A stretch of DNA of 5,183 bases, from NCBI GenBank assembly GCA_031260765.1, contig JAISKX010000259.1, positions 1-5,183 on the forward strand. Direction: 5' to 3'. A program made the position numbers and the translations under genes. Every line of letters begins with the position of its first letter. Within the stretch, counting starts at the first letter, position 1. This DNA comes from Endomicrobium sp. Its GTDB lineage: Bacteria; Elusimicrobiota; Endomicrobiia; Endomicrobiales; Endomicrobiaceae. Positions 1 through 5,183 of the stretch are shown piece after piece. The notes under the pieces are model-generated. The model saw only the letters and a list, made by a program, of their open reading frames with translations, was not told the origin of the DNA and did not search any database.

Positions 1-1821
1 TGTAAAATATTTTCTCTCTTTCTCTAAATTTTTGATGATTTCACCGGCGTGATTGATAGCGGATTGTTTATTTTCTATTTCTTCTACGATTTTCTTTTGA
101 ACTTCAAGAGGAGGCAGCGGAATCTGTAAATCCGCCATATCTTTCCAACTAATATGCGGAATGCTGACGCCTAATTGTAAGGCATGAATTTTATTTTGCT
201 GTGATTTCAAAACTTGATATAAAAAACTTGTATTTAATCTGTCGTCTTTAGGAGTTATTGAAAATGAATCTGAAAGAAATATTGGAGTATTCCAATAACT
301 TATAAAACCCGCATTTGCTCCAGAACTTGAAATCGCTATTGTTTCACCGTTTCTATTTGATTTATTGTGATAATAAGTTGGCGCTTGCCCGCTGGAAATT
401 ATGGGAATATTGCCTTTAACAATATCTTTTTTCATTATGGACTCACCGAGATTGAACTTACAAATATCATCAAGTCTTACCAACTCATATTTACAATTTT
501 CAAAATTTTTACCAACAACATAATGCGAAGCAGTAAGATTATAATCGTCTTTAGCAATATCTTCTTTTGTAACAGCGCTGACTTGAATTTCTGCTTTTGT
601 GAGAATAGTAAGGGACGATTTCCATTCCTCTATAATTTTTAATGCTTGAGGCAAATCGTTTTTGTCTATTTGGCGGCGTTGCATTCCTAAATCAAACCCA
701 TCATTTTCAAGCCTTAAAAATAAAATTTCATTGCTCTTTTTCGCAAATTGCTTGTCAATAAATAAAATACTTGTTTTTATGCCTGAATACGGATTAAAAA
801 CCCCGCTCGGCAAACTGGCAATGGCAAACAAACCTTCCTCAATAAGTTTTTTGTGCAAAGTTTTATAAACATTTGCCGATTGAAAAATAATGCCTTCGGG
901 AACAATAATGCCTGCGCGACCTTTAATATTCAAATGTTCCATTATGTAATCTATAAATAAAACTTCCGAACGGGTTGCTTGTATTGCAAATCTTTTATGC
1001 GGAGATATTCCGCCTTTCGGAGTCATAAAAGGAGGAATAGATAAAATTACATCAAAATTGTCATTCCAACGATCTTCTGAAGTAAGGATATCATAAGCAT
1101 AAATTTTAGGCTCTGGAAAATTGTGTAAATACATATTTACAAGAGAAAGTTTTACCATATCGGGAGCAATATCATAGCCAGTAACATTTTTAAGTAATTC
1201 TGTACTGTCAGTTTGAGTTAAATTGTTATTCTTTACAATATATTTGAAGGCTGAAATTAAAAAATCCGCCGTGCCGCAAGCAGGGTCAAGGATTGTTTCA
1301 CTTTTTTGCGGAGCGACAACGTCTACAATAAAATCAATTATGTGTCTCGGAGCAAGAAAATGTCCTGTATGTCCTGAAGCGCCTAAAATGTTTAATAAAT
1401 ATTCATAAGCATCGCCCAAATTTTCGCTATGCTCACAACTAAAACTATCAATTTCTTTTAAGAAAAGATTTAAAATTCTTGTATCATTACAAGGTAAAAA
1501 CATCTCTTTAAAAATATCTCTAAACAATTGCGGGATATTCGGATTTTTAGATATTTGCGATATGTTTTGAGCGTATAAATCAAATCTTTCTTGCTCTGAT
1601 AGGGTTGGGTTTAAAAGATTTGTCCAAGACAAATTTTTCAAATCTTTTATAAAAAACTGCGGTTGTAATCCGATTTTTATATTTTGCCTATCTATCGCAT
1701 CCATAAATTTGTAAATAAGCGCTATGGTAATTTGATTTACTTGTTCTTGCAGATTTGGAATTTCATCCATAAGAATATCACGAGCAGAATTTATTTTTCT
1801 TTTTATTTCTTGGTTTAACAT
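1..1821 (-). CDS. hsdM: Type I restriction-modification N6-adenine methylase fused to a specificity (HsdS) domain, partial at the left edge
   Basis: The frame is open for 607 codons from an ATG at 1821 to the window edge, with no internal stop when read triplet by triplet. AGGAGA (1832-1827) lies 5 bases before the ATG and an in-frame TAG just upstream fixes the start. Residues 1-165 resemble the helical N-terminal domain of HsdM. SAM-binding motif I is D179-PACGTADF-187. The family signatures SPDM-like 'APDMVKLSLVNMYLH', 'RSEVLFIDYIMEHL' and 'VPEGIIFQS' follow. From about residue 443 a target-recognition domain begins (YELVRLDDI, ISSSGANAGF) and ends in IPLPPLEVQKKIVEEI plus a coiled-coil helix, the classic HsdS layout, so this is an M-S fusion. 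Such enzymes methylate adenine in a bipartite site and, with HsdR, cleave unmodified DNA. The oddity is motif IV, at residues 261-265: S-I-P-P-F, with Ile262 where the catalytic Asn is expected. Motif I also has Asp186 where family members usually have Gly. The protein may be catalytically dead. A second target-recognition domain and hsdR are probably beyond the edge. Confidence 0.93.
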   Translation of the reverse strand, partial: MLNQEIKRKINSARDILMDEIPNLQEQVNQITIALIYKFMDAIDRQNIKIGLQPQFFIKDLKNLSWTNLLNPTLSEQERFDLYAQNISQISKNPNIPQLFRDIFKEMFLPCNDTRILNLFLKEIDSFSCEHSENLGDAYEYLLNILGASGHTGHFLAPRHIIDFIVDVVAPQKSETILDPACGTADFLISAFKYIVKNNNLTQTDSTELLKNVTGYDIAPDMVKLSLVNMYLHNFPEPKIYAYDILTSEDRWNDNFDVILSIPPFMTPKGGISPHKRFAIQATRSEVLFIDYIMEHLNIKGRAGIIVPEGIIFQSANVYKTLHKKLIEEGLFAIASLPSGVFNPYSGIKTSILFIDKQFAKKSNEILFLRLENDGFDLGMQRRQIDKNDLPQALKIIEEWKSSLTILTKAEIQVSAVTKEDIAKDDYNLTASHYVVGKNFENCKYELVRLDDICKFNLGESIMKKDIVKGNIPIISSGQAPTYYHNKSNRNGETIAISSSGANAGFISYWNTPIFLSDSFSITPKDDRLNTSFLYQVLKSQQNKIHALQLGVSIPHISWKDMADLQIPLPPLEVQKKIVEEIENKQSAINHAGEIIKNLEKERKYFT

Positions 1822-1822
1822 T

Positions 1823-1882
1823 TTAATCTCCTACATAATTATCTATATCAAATTTCTCGCTATCAATATTGTCACTTTCCTA
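1823..1882 (-). other. Possible out-of-frame C-terminal tail of the 156-aa gene
   Basis: Just after a TAG at 1882-1880, this frame reads ESDNIDSEKFDIDNYVGD and then TAA (1825-1823), one base before the ATG of the methylase-specificity gene. Stop-to-start spacing of about one base with the ribosome binding site inside the upstream gene is typical of operon neighbours, whereas the current 50-bp gap is not needed. Removing a single G near GTA-GGAAAG (about 1880) would join this tail to ...EQARRV and give a protein of about 172 aa. This is inference: the stretch is short and could be chance. Confidence 0.35.
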
Positions 1883-2342
1883 CTCTCCGTGCTTGTTCTT
1901 TTTCAATTTCAGATAAAATTGCTTTAAGTTCCGCTTCAGTGGCTTCCCTATGCCCTTCTTGAGTTTTTCCTTCTTCGGAAATAACCTTTTTGGTTATTAA
2001 AAAATCCTTAAGTGTTTTGAAATCAGATGGTTTTTCTGATTTGTGAGGATTAAAGTCAATCCCTAATTCTTTCAAAAATCCTATACATAGTTCTGTGTAT
2101 GAGGCAAAGTTTAAATCCCTCAAAAAATCAAGATATAGTTTTGTGTATATCAAATATTCACCAAGCAACTTACTATAAATTAACACCTTATGTATTTCTT
2201 TACATGAATATGCAGACATAAAAACTTCATGTCTATTTTTTGCTAATTTACCAGATAATTTATTGATGGCATCAACCCCTTCTAATTTATTAGACTCACT
2301 CACATTTACTAAATTAACAACTTCTTCTAATGTTTCAAACAT
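1872..2342 (-). CDS. Hypothetical 156-aa helical protein leading the restriction-modification operon
   Basis: I do not recognise a family. The start is well supported: AAGGAG (2356-2351) sits 8 bases before the ATG at 2342. The protein is soluble, with no signal peptide or membrane segment. It is rich in Leu, Lys and Glu and looks almost wholly alpha-helical. Residues of about 40-75 (SAYSCKEIHKVLIYSKLLGEY, then IYTKLYLDFLRDL) would form long amphipathic helices, and residues of about 136-153 (EAELKAILSEIEKEQARR) form a charged C-terminal helix that could be coiled coil. The gene lies 50 bp upstream of the HsdM-S fusion on the same strand with no terminator between, so the two are probably co-transcribed. 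A role tied to restriction-modification is inferred from position only. The 3' end may be damaged: after the stop, a different frame reads 18 acidic, coding-like codons that end one base before the hsdM start, as if one extra base had cut the protein short. Confidence 0.75.
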   Translation of the reverse strand: MFETLEEVVNLVNVSESNKLEGVDAINKLSGKLAKNRHEVFMSAYSCKEIHKVLIYSKLLGEYLIYTKLYLDFLRDLNFASYTELCIGFLKELGIDFNPHKSEKPSDFKTLKDFLITKKVISEEGKTQEGHREATEAELKAILSEIEKEQARRVGK

Positions 2343-2547
2343 TTTTGTATCTCCTTGTTTTTTATTTAATATTTTTTCTTTTGCTTTCAGATTATTTAAC
2401 TCTCAACTGCACAACCCCCCTTTTTTAAATCTGTGCCTCAATACTTTGCTGATAATCTGCAAATCTGTAAGGACAAATTGATAATTGGTTTAATAATTAG
2501 TTTTTTTGGTGTTTGTTAGGCGGTTTTAGAGGATATCGTTTAGGCAT
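2343..2547. other. Gene-free leader region upstream of the 156-aa gene and hsdM-S operon
   Basis: No supportable gene lies here. The operon promoter should lie in it, unless the operon is read through from the structured RNA promoter. I see no convincing -35/-10 pair; TTGTCC (2476-2471) has only a poor -10 after it. Two things stand out. One is an A6G6 run on the minus strand (2426-2415). The other is ATTTGCAGATT on the minus strand (2464-2454), the same 11-mer that forms the inverted repeat around the ATPase promoter at 4086-4125. Confidence 0.5.
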
Positions 2548-2594
2548 AAAAAAACGGCTCTTGTTTATGATGATTAGTCCATAAACAAGAGCCG
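2548..2594 (-). terminator. Strong intrinsic terminator (P4) of the structured RNA
   Basis: A perfect 15-bp stem, CGGCTCTTGTTTATG (2594-2580) with its complement (2569-2555), and a 10-nt loop is followed directly by seven T on the minus strand (2554-2548). On the plus strand the same palindrome is preceded, not followed, by the homopolymer, so it works for leftward transcription only. No protein gene ends near it, so it must end the upstream RNA or attenuate the operon downstream. Confidence 0.88.
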
Positions 2595-2790
2595 CCTCCT
2601 CGAATACTTTTACATATTCGAGGCTGACAGACGAACTCTTTTTTGGGCTAATCATGTATTTATATCCCTATAAATACGAGAAGGTCATTAACCTTCCACC
2701 AAAAAAACTTCATTGTGAAAGTATCTTTGCTGCTATTTTAAATCAATCAAAATTATATATATGATTACAATTTTTTTCCCGAACGGCGGG
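2548..2790 (-). ncRNA. Candidate structured RNA of about 240 nt, family not recognised
   Basis: Read on the minus strand, a compact series of hairpins sits between a promoter-like sequence and a strong terminator. P1 is GAAGGT/ACCTTC (2696-2691 with 2685-2680), loop UAAUG. P2 is a 9-bp stem GUAUUUAUA/UAUAAAUAC (2677-2669 with 2664-2656) closed by GGGA, a GNRA tetraloop, which favours the minus strand as the RNA strand. Then come a single-stranded AUGAUUAGCCC (2655-2645) and an A6 run. P3 is a 9-bp CCUCGAAUA/UAUUCGAGG stem (2623-2615 with 2606-2598). P4 is a 15-bp stem (2594-2580 with 2569-2555) followed by U7. The P4 loop GACUAAUCAU can pair with the single-stranded segment after P2. The 5' end is placed by the promoter and is uncertain. 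It does not match the layouts of 6S RNA, SRP RNA, tmRNA or RNase P RNA that I know. It could be a free small RNA or an attenuated leader of the downstream restriction-modification operon. Confidence 0.6.
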
Positions 2791-2791
2791 C

Positions 2792-2820
2792 TATTTACCA
2801 TAAAAGCAAATTTATGTCAA
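2792..2820 (-). promoter_or_regulatory. Putative sigma-70-type promoter of the structured RNA
   Basis: On the minus strand a perfect -35 TTGACA (2820-2815) is followed by a 17-bp spacer and the weak -10 TAAATA (2797-2792, 3 of 6 consensus bases). Transcription would start near 2785. It lies 14 bp beyond the ATPase stop codon and about 90 bp before the first clear hairpin. Confidence 0.5.
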
Positions 2821-2833
2821 ATCAGGACATTGG

Positions 2834-4041
2834 CTAAATATTCCAAATTGAAATTGCATTAATAGTCGAAGTCAAAGGGGAAAATTTATCGGTCATACAA
2901 ATTAAAGAGCCTTCTCCAAGTGTTTCAAGTTTTGCAAAAGTTTTAAAAGCGCTTGTGTCATTTGGCATTGGGGTAGATGTTTTTTTGATTTCTATCGGAT
3001 AATATTTTCCATCTTGTTGGATAAGCAAATCTATTTCATTACCGTCGGAATCTCTAAAATAATATAAATTAGGACTTTTTAAGTTATGATGATATGATTT
3101 TATTATTTCACTTATTACAAAAGTCTCAAAAAAGCGCCTGCAGAAATTCCCGTTTCTAAAGATTTTGCCGTTGTCCAACCAGCAAGATATGCGGCAAGTC
3201 CTGTATCCATAAAATACAATTTTGGAGTTTTAACAAGTCTCTTTGTTATATTTTTAAAATACGGGCGCAACAAATAAATAAGACCTGATGTTTGTAAAAT
3301 AGAAAGCCATTTTTTCGCCGTATCAGACGCTATGCCCACATCTTTTGCAATATCGTATATATTAAGCAACAATCCCGTCCTTGCCGCAACGACTCTTAAA
3401 AATGTAGTAAAGGAAAGTTCGTCAGTTATATTTATTATTTGCCTTACATCTCGCTCTATATATGTTTTAACATAAGATTTATAAAAAGTATCTCTATATA
3501 TTTCATCTTTGTTGATAACATCAGGAAATGCCCCTTGCCAAATAATATTAAATGTATCTTCTGTGTTTTTGTATCCTAAACAATCTGCAGATTTATTTGA
3601 TGGTAAAAATGGTTTTTGTAAATCAGATTTGTTTTCTCTTTCATAAATAGAAAATGGAAATAACTCTATTATTGCAACCCTTCCCGCTAAACTTTCTGTA
3701 ACGCCTTTCATCATATTAAATACTTGGGAACCTGTTATCCAAATATTTCCCCGTTTATCAGAATTATCTACTGATATTTTTAAATAGCTAAAAATTTCAG
3801 GCGCATATTGGATTTCATCAATAAAAACAGGAGGGGCGTATTTTATAAGGAATTCATTAGGGTCTTTCTTAGCAAGTAATAAGTCGCTTTCTGTATCCAA
3901 TGTTACATATTTTCTGTTTTGCTCAGCGCAATTTTGAAGCATTGTAGTTTTTCCTACTTGTCTTGCGCCAGTGATTAATAAAATTTTAAAATTTTCAGAT
4001 AACCCTTCAATAAAACTTGCAATTGTTCTTTTTTTGTCCAT
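2834..4041 (-). pseudogene. AAA_14/DUF4143-family ATPase, split by a -1 frameshift
   Basis: The ATG at 4041 has a near-perfect AGGAGGA (4052-4046). The first frame gives 308 aa: Walker A GARQVGKTT (residues 25-33), Walker B VFIDEIQ (72-78), sensor-like ITGSQ (102-106), then the winged-helix linker and the start of DUF4143 (PKLYFMDTGLAAYLAGW). It runs off-frame after ...SAGAF into LRLL-stop (3117-3115). The expected continuation FFETFVISEI is present one frame back and runs to TAG at 2834, with the PD-(D/E)XK-like residues D338 and E351-I-K353 (GNEIDLLI, PIEIKKT). Joined, the protein is about 402 aa, a normal family length. Family members are stand-alone ATPases of unclear function, common and multi-copy in host-associated and anaerobic bacteria, and often described as MoxR- or transposon-associated only by guesswork. 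As written, the ATPase would lack its nuclease-fold end, unless ribosomes slip at the T6 run. It has its own promoter and is flanked by nth and the structured RNA. Confidence 0.88.
3127..3133 (-). other. Frameshift site, U UUU UUG, in the ATPase gene
   Basis: In the starting frame the codons are GCT-TTT-TTG (3135-3127). The T6 run reads T-TTT-TTG across codon boundaries, which is an X-XXY-YYZ heptamer on which tandem tRNAs could slip back one base. One slip, or one extra T, restores the conserved GAFFETF. A lost T in the run, real or from sequencing, is the simpler explanation. Confidence 0.8.
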
Positions 4042-4073
4042 AACTTCCTCCTGTTAAGTAAATCAACAAGAAT

Positions 4074-4102
4074 ATCGTAATATAAAAATCTGCAAATTTC
4101 AA
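4074..4102 (-). promoter_or_regulatory. Putative promoter of the ATPase gene
   Basis: On the minus strand TTGAAA (4102-4097, 5 of 6) is followed by an exact 17-bp spacer and TACGAT (4079-4074, 4 of 6). Transcription would start near 4067, about 26 bp before the ATG with its AGGAGGA site. One arm of an 11-bp inverted repeat fills the spacer. Confidence 0.6.
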
Positions 4103-4125
4103 GTTCGCCGTATTTTTGCAGATTT
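4086..4125. repeat. 11-bp inverted repeat overlapping the ATPase promoter
   Basis: AAATCTGCAAA (4086-4096) and TTTGCAGATTT (4115-4125) are perfect complements separated by 18 bp. One arm lies between the -35 and -10, the other just upstream of the -35. The arms could be operator half-sites. As RNA the repeat could be a weak AT-rich terminator after nth, since TTATAT follows on the minus strand. The core AATCTGCAAAT also occurs at 2454-2464. Confidence 0.55.
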
Positions 4126-4234
4126 AAAAAAAACACATTGAATTTTAAATATATTTTATTACTGCAGCGCCATAATCTTTCTAATGAAAATGAGGAACGA
4201 CAACGGATTCTCACAAGTTGCGCAAGGAAAGTTT

Positions 4235-4293
4235 AATGGCAATGACCGCAAGGAGCGCAAAACGACAAGACTGGACGGTAATGTGTTGCCATT
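4235..4293. repeat. Imperfect palindromic intergenic element
   Basis: AATGGCAA (4235-4242) and TTGCCATT (4286-4293) bound a more GC-rich segment that contains CCGCAAGGAGCGCAA. The wording resembles the dispersed GTCATTGCGAGGAGCGCAAGC-type intergenic repeats found in many bacterial genomes. It lies just after the nth stop codon. Only one copy is in the window, so its status as a genome-wide repeat is a guess. Confidence 0.3.
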
Positions 4294-4306
4294 GCCTTTG
4301 TTTTTG

Positions 4307-4954
4307 TCATTGTCTTTGCGGCTTGCATTCTGGTTTTATTGGGCAGATTGGGCAGTTGGGGGTGCGGGCTTTGCAGACTCTTCTGCCTAAGGTTTGGATT
4401 AGGAAAGAGAATTTTTTCCATGATTTTTGAGGGACTATTTGCATTAAATCCTGCTCAATTTTTACAGGGTCTGTGTGTTTGGTGAGTTTTAATATATTGC
4501 TAATTCTTATGACATGAGTATCAACGGCTATTCCAACCTGTTTGCCGAAAGCGCTTGACATCACTATATTTGCCGTTTTTCTGGCTACTCCGGCAAGTTT
4601 TTGTAAATCGTCCATATTGCTTGGGACTTGCCCGCCGAAATCGTCTCTAATCATTTGAGCGGATTTTTTGATGTTTTTTGCTTTATTGCGGTAAAAACCG
4701 CATTGATGAACAAGTTTTTCCAATTCTTTTATATCGGCTTGAGCATAATCATCAATGGTTTTATATTTTTTAAAAAGATTTGCCGTAGTTTTGTTGACCA
4801 TAGCGTCTGTGCATTGGGCTGAAAGGATTGTTGCAAAGAGTAATTCGTAGGGAGTTGAAAAATTGAGGGCTATGTCTATATCTGGATAGGCTTTGTCTAA
4901 TTTTTTGAGTATTTTTATGACAAATTCTGCATTGTTATTTAATTTGTTTTTCAT
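4307..4954 (-). CDS. nth: Endonuclease III, DNA glycosylase/AP lyase
   Basis: This 215-aa protein has the usual length of the family. It removes oxidised pyrimidines from DNA and nicks the resulting abasic site in base-excision repair. The N-terminal six-helix barrel core starts with TPYELLFATILSAQCTD (34-50, the conserved SAQ-TD). The helix-hairpin-helix is LAGVARKTAN (120-129) with catalytic Lys126. The second catalytic residue is Asp145 in VDTHV. The 4Fe-4S loop C194-x6-C201-x2-C204-x5-C210 is intact. The hairpin reads LAGVA rather than the textbook LPGVG, which some homologues tolerate. No clear Shine-Dalgarno site precedes the ATG; instead the start overlaps the stop of the upstream gene as ATGA, so translation is probably coupled. 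It ends 265 bp before the ATPase gene. This is a functional-looking housekeeping gene. Confidence 0.97.
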   Translation of the reverse strand: MKNKLNNNAEFVIKILKKLDKAYPDIDIALNFSTPYELLFATILSAQCTDAMVNKTTANLFKKYKTIDDYAQADIKELEKLVHQCGFYRNKAKNIKKSAQMIRDDFGGQVPSNMDDLQKLAGVARKTANIVMSSAFGKQVGIAVDTHVIRISNILKLTKHTDPVKIEQDLMQIVPQKSWKKFSFLIQTLGRRVCKARTPNCPICPIKPECKPQRQ

Positions 4955-5183
4955 TTTTTCAATCTGTAATTTTTATTTTCTTTTCTTTCGCCTGTGGAGT
5001 CGAACCATTCTATTGTGTTTTTGTCTATGAAATATAGATAGACTTGGTCGCTTTTTGCTTTATCATAATCTAAAACTATGGAAGAGAGGTCGTCTGTCGG
5101 TATCCATTTTCCCGTTGATTCAAAAGAGCGGACTTTATCATTGGGATGAGAGCGTTTTAAAATATATGTAGAGTCATTGGACA
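4951..5183 (-). CDS. C-terminal part of an unrecognised protein upstream of nth
   Basis: The frame is open from the right edge (first full codon at 5181) to TGA at 4953-4951, giving 76 residues. The stop overlaps the nth start (ATGA, 4954-4951), which is good evidence that it is a real gene in one operon with nth. The visible end is hydrophilic, with many Asp, Lys and aromatic residues (GKWIPTDDLSS, QVYLYFIDKNTIEWFD), and looks like alternating beta strands with no membrane segment. I do not recognise a family from this fragment; the N-terminus outside the window would be needed to name it. Confidence 0.75.
   Translation of the reverse strand, partial: SNDSTYILKRSHPNDKVRSFESTGKWIPTDDLSSIVLDYDKAKSDQVYLYFIDKNTIEWFDSTGERKENKNYRLKK

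Noticed and set aside
367..1408. Plus-strand reading frames at 367-642, 662-868 and 1223-1408
   Set aside because: They lie inside the intact methylase-specificity gene on the other strand, have no family signature and are low-complexity translations of AT-rich antisense.
2263..2481. Plus-strand 72-codon frame over the start of the 156-aa gene
   Set aside because: It is antisense to a gene with a clear AAGGAG start and runs into the A6G6 region without any motif.
2500..2550. 16-codon basic frame MPKRYPLKPPNKHQKN on the minus strand
   Set aside because: It begins right after the terminator T-run, has no ribosome binding site, and is within chance expectation.
2778..2790. CCCG/CGGG hairpin after the ATPase gene as a terminator
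   Set aside because: The stem is only 4 bp and is followed by A7, not T, in the direction of transcription; on the plus strand the T-run precedes it.
2548..2790. 6S RNA, tmRNA, SRP RNA or an insertion-sequence end
   Set aside because: There is no long closing stem with a central bubble, no tRNA-like ends, no SRP loop consensus, and no transposase or terminal repeats nearby.
3975..4214. Minus-strand 79-codon frame over the ATPase start
   Set aside because: It overlaps the well-supported ATPase start, promoter and inverted repeat in another frame, with no recognisable motif.
4184..4430. Three overlapping frames at 4184-4390 (+), 4218-4430 (+) and 4233-4421 (-)
   Set aside because: They are shadows of the nth 3' end and of the intergenic palindromic segment; the real frame carries the iron-sulfur cysteines.

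Overview
All recognisable genes in this window lie on the minus strand, so transcription runs from right to left. The DNA is AT-rich, with AT-biased codons and strong AGGAGG-type ribosome binding sites, which indicates a low-GC bacterium. A gut- or host-associated lineage such as Elusimicrobiota/Endomicrobium would fit the mix of a restriction-modification locus and decaying genes. That assignment is a guess; no marker gene in the window settles it.

Layout from right to left. (1) 5183-4951: the C-terminal end of an unrecognised protein. Its stop codon overlaps the start of (2) an endonuclease III gene (nth, 4954-4307), a housekeeping base-excision repair enzyme with all catalytic and iron-sulfur residues present. 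(3) A 265-bp gap holding an intergenic inverted-repeat element, an 11-bp inverted repeat, and a good sigma-70-type promoter for (4) an AAA_14/DUF4143 ATPase gene (4041-2834). This gene is split by a -1 frameshift at a T6 run, which separates the ATPase part from the nuclease-fold C-terminus. (5) A 490-bp gene-free stretch (2833-2343). Its right half encodes what looks like an independent structured RNA of about 240 nt. It has a TTGACA promoter, four hairpins (one with a GNRA loop), a possible pseudoknot into the terminator loop, and a very strong intrinsic terminator. (6) An unrecognised 156-aa helical protein (2342-1872), followed after 50 bp by (7) a type I restriction-modification methylase fused to a specificity domain (HsdM-HsdS, 1821 to beyond the left edge).

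The 156-aa gene and the methylase-specificity gene probably form one operon, with the rest of the specificity region, and probably an HsdR gene, beyond the left edge. The methylase is open through all 607 visible codons, but its catalytic motif IV reads S-I-P-P-F instead of the usual (A/S)-N-P-P-F. That is one nucleotide from the expected sequence and predicts loss of methylation. The ATPase has a frameshift, and the small gene before the methylase may have lost its C-terminus to another. The accessory half of the window may therefore be degenerating, unless these are sequencing errors.

The most interesting undescribed item is the structured RNA at about 2548-2790. I do not recognise its family. 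Its position just upstream of the restriction-modification operon allows it to be either a free small RNA or a regulatory leader.
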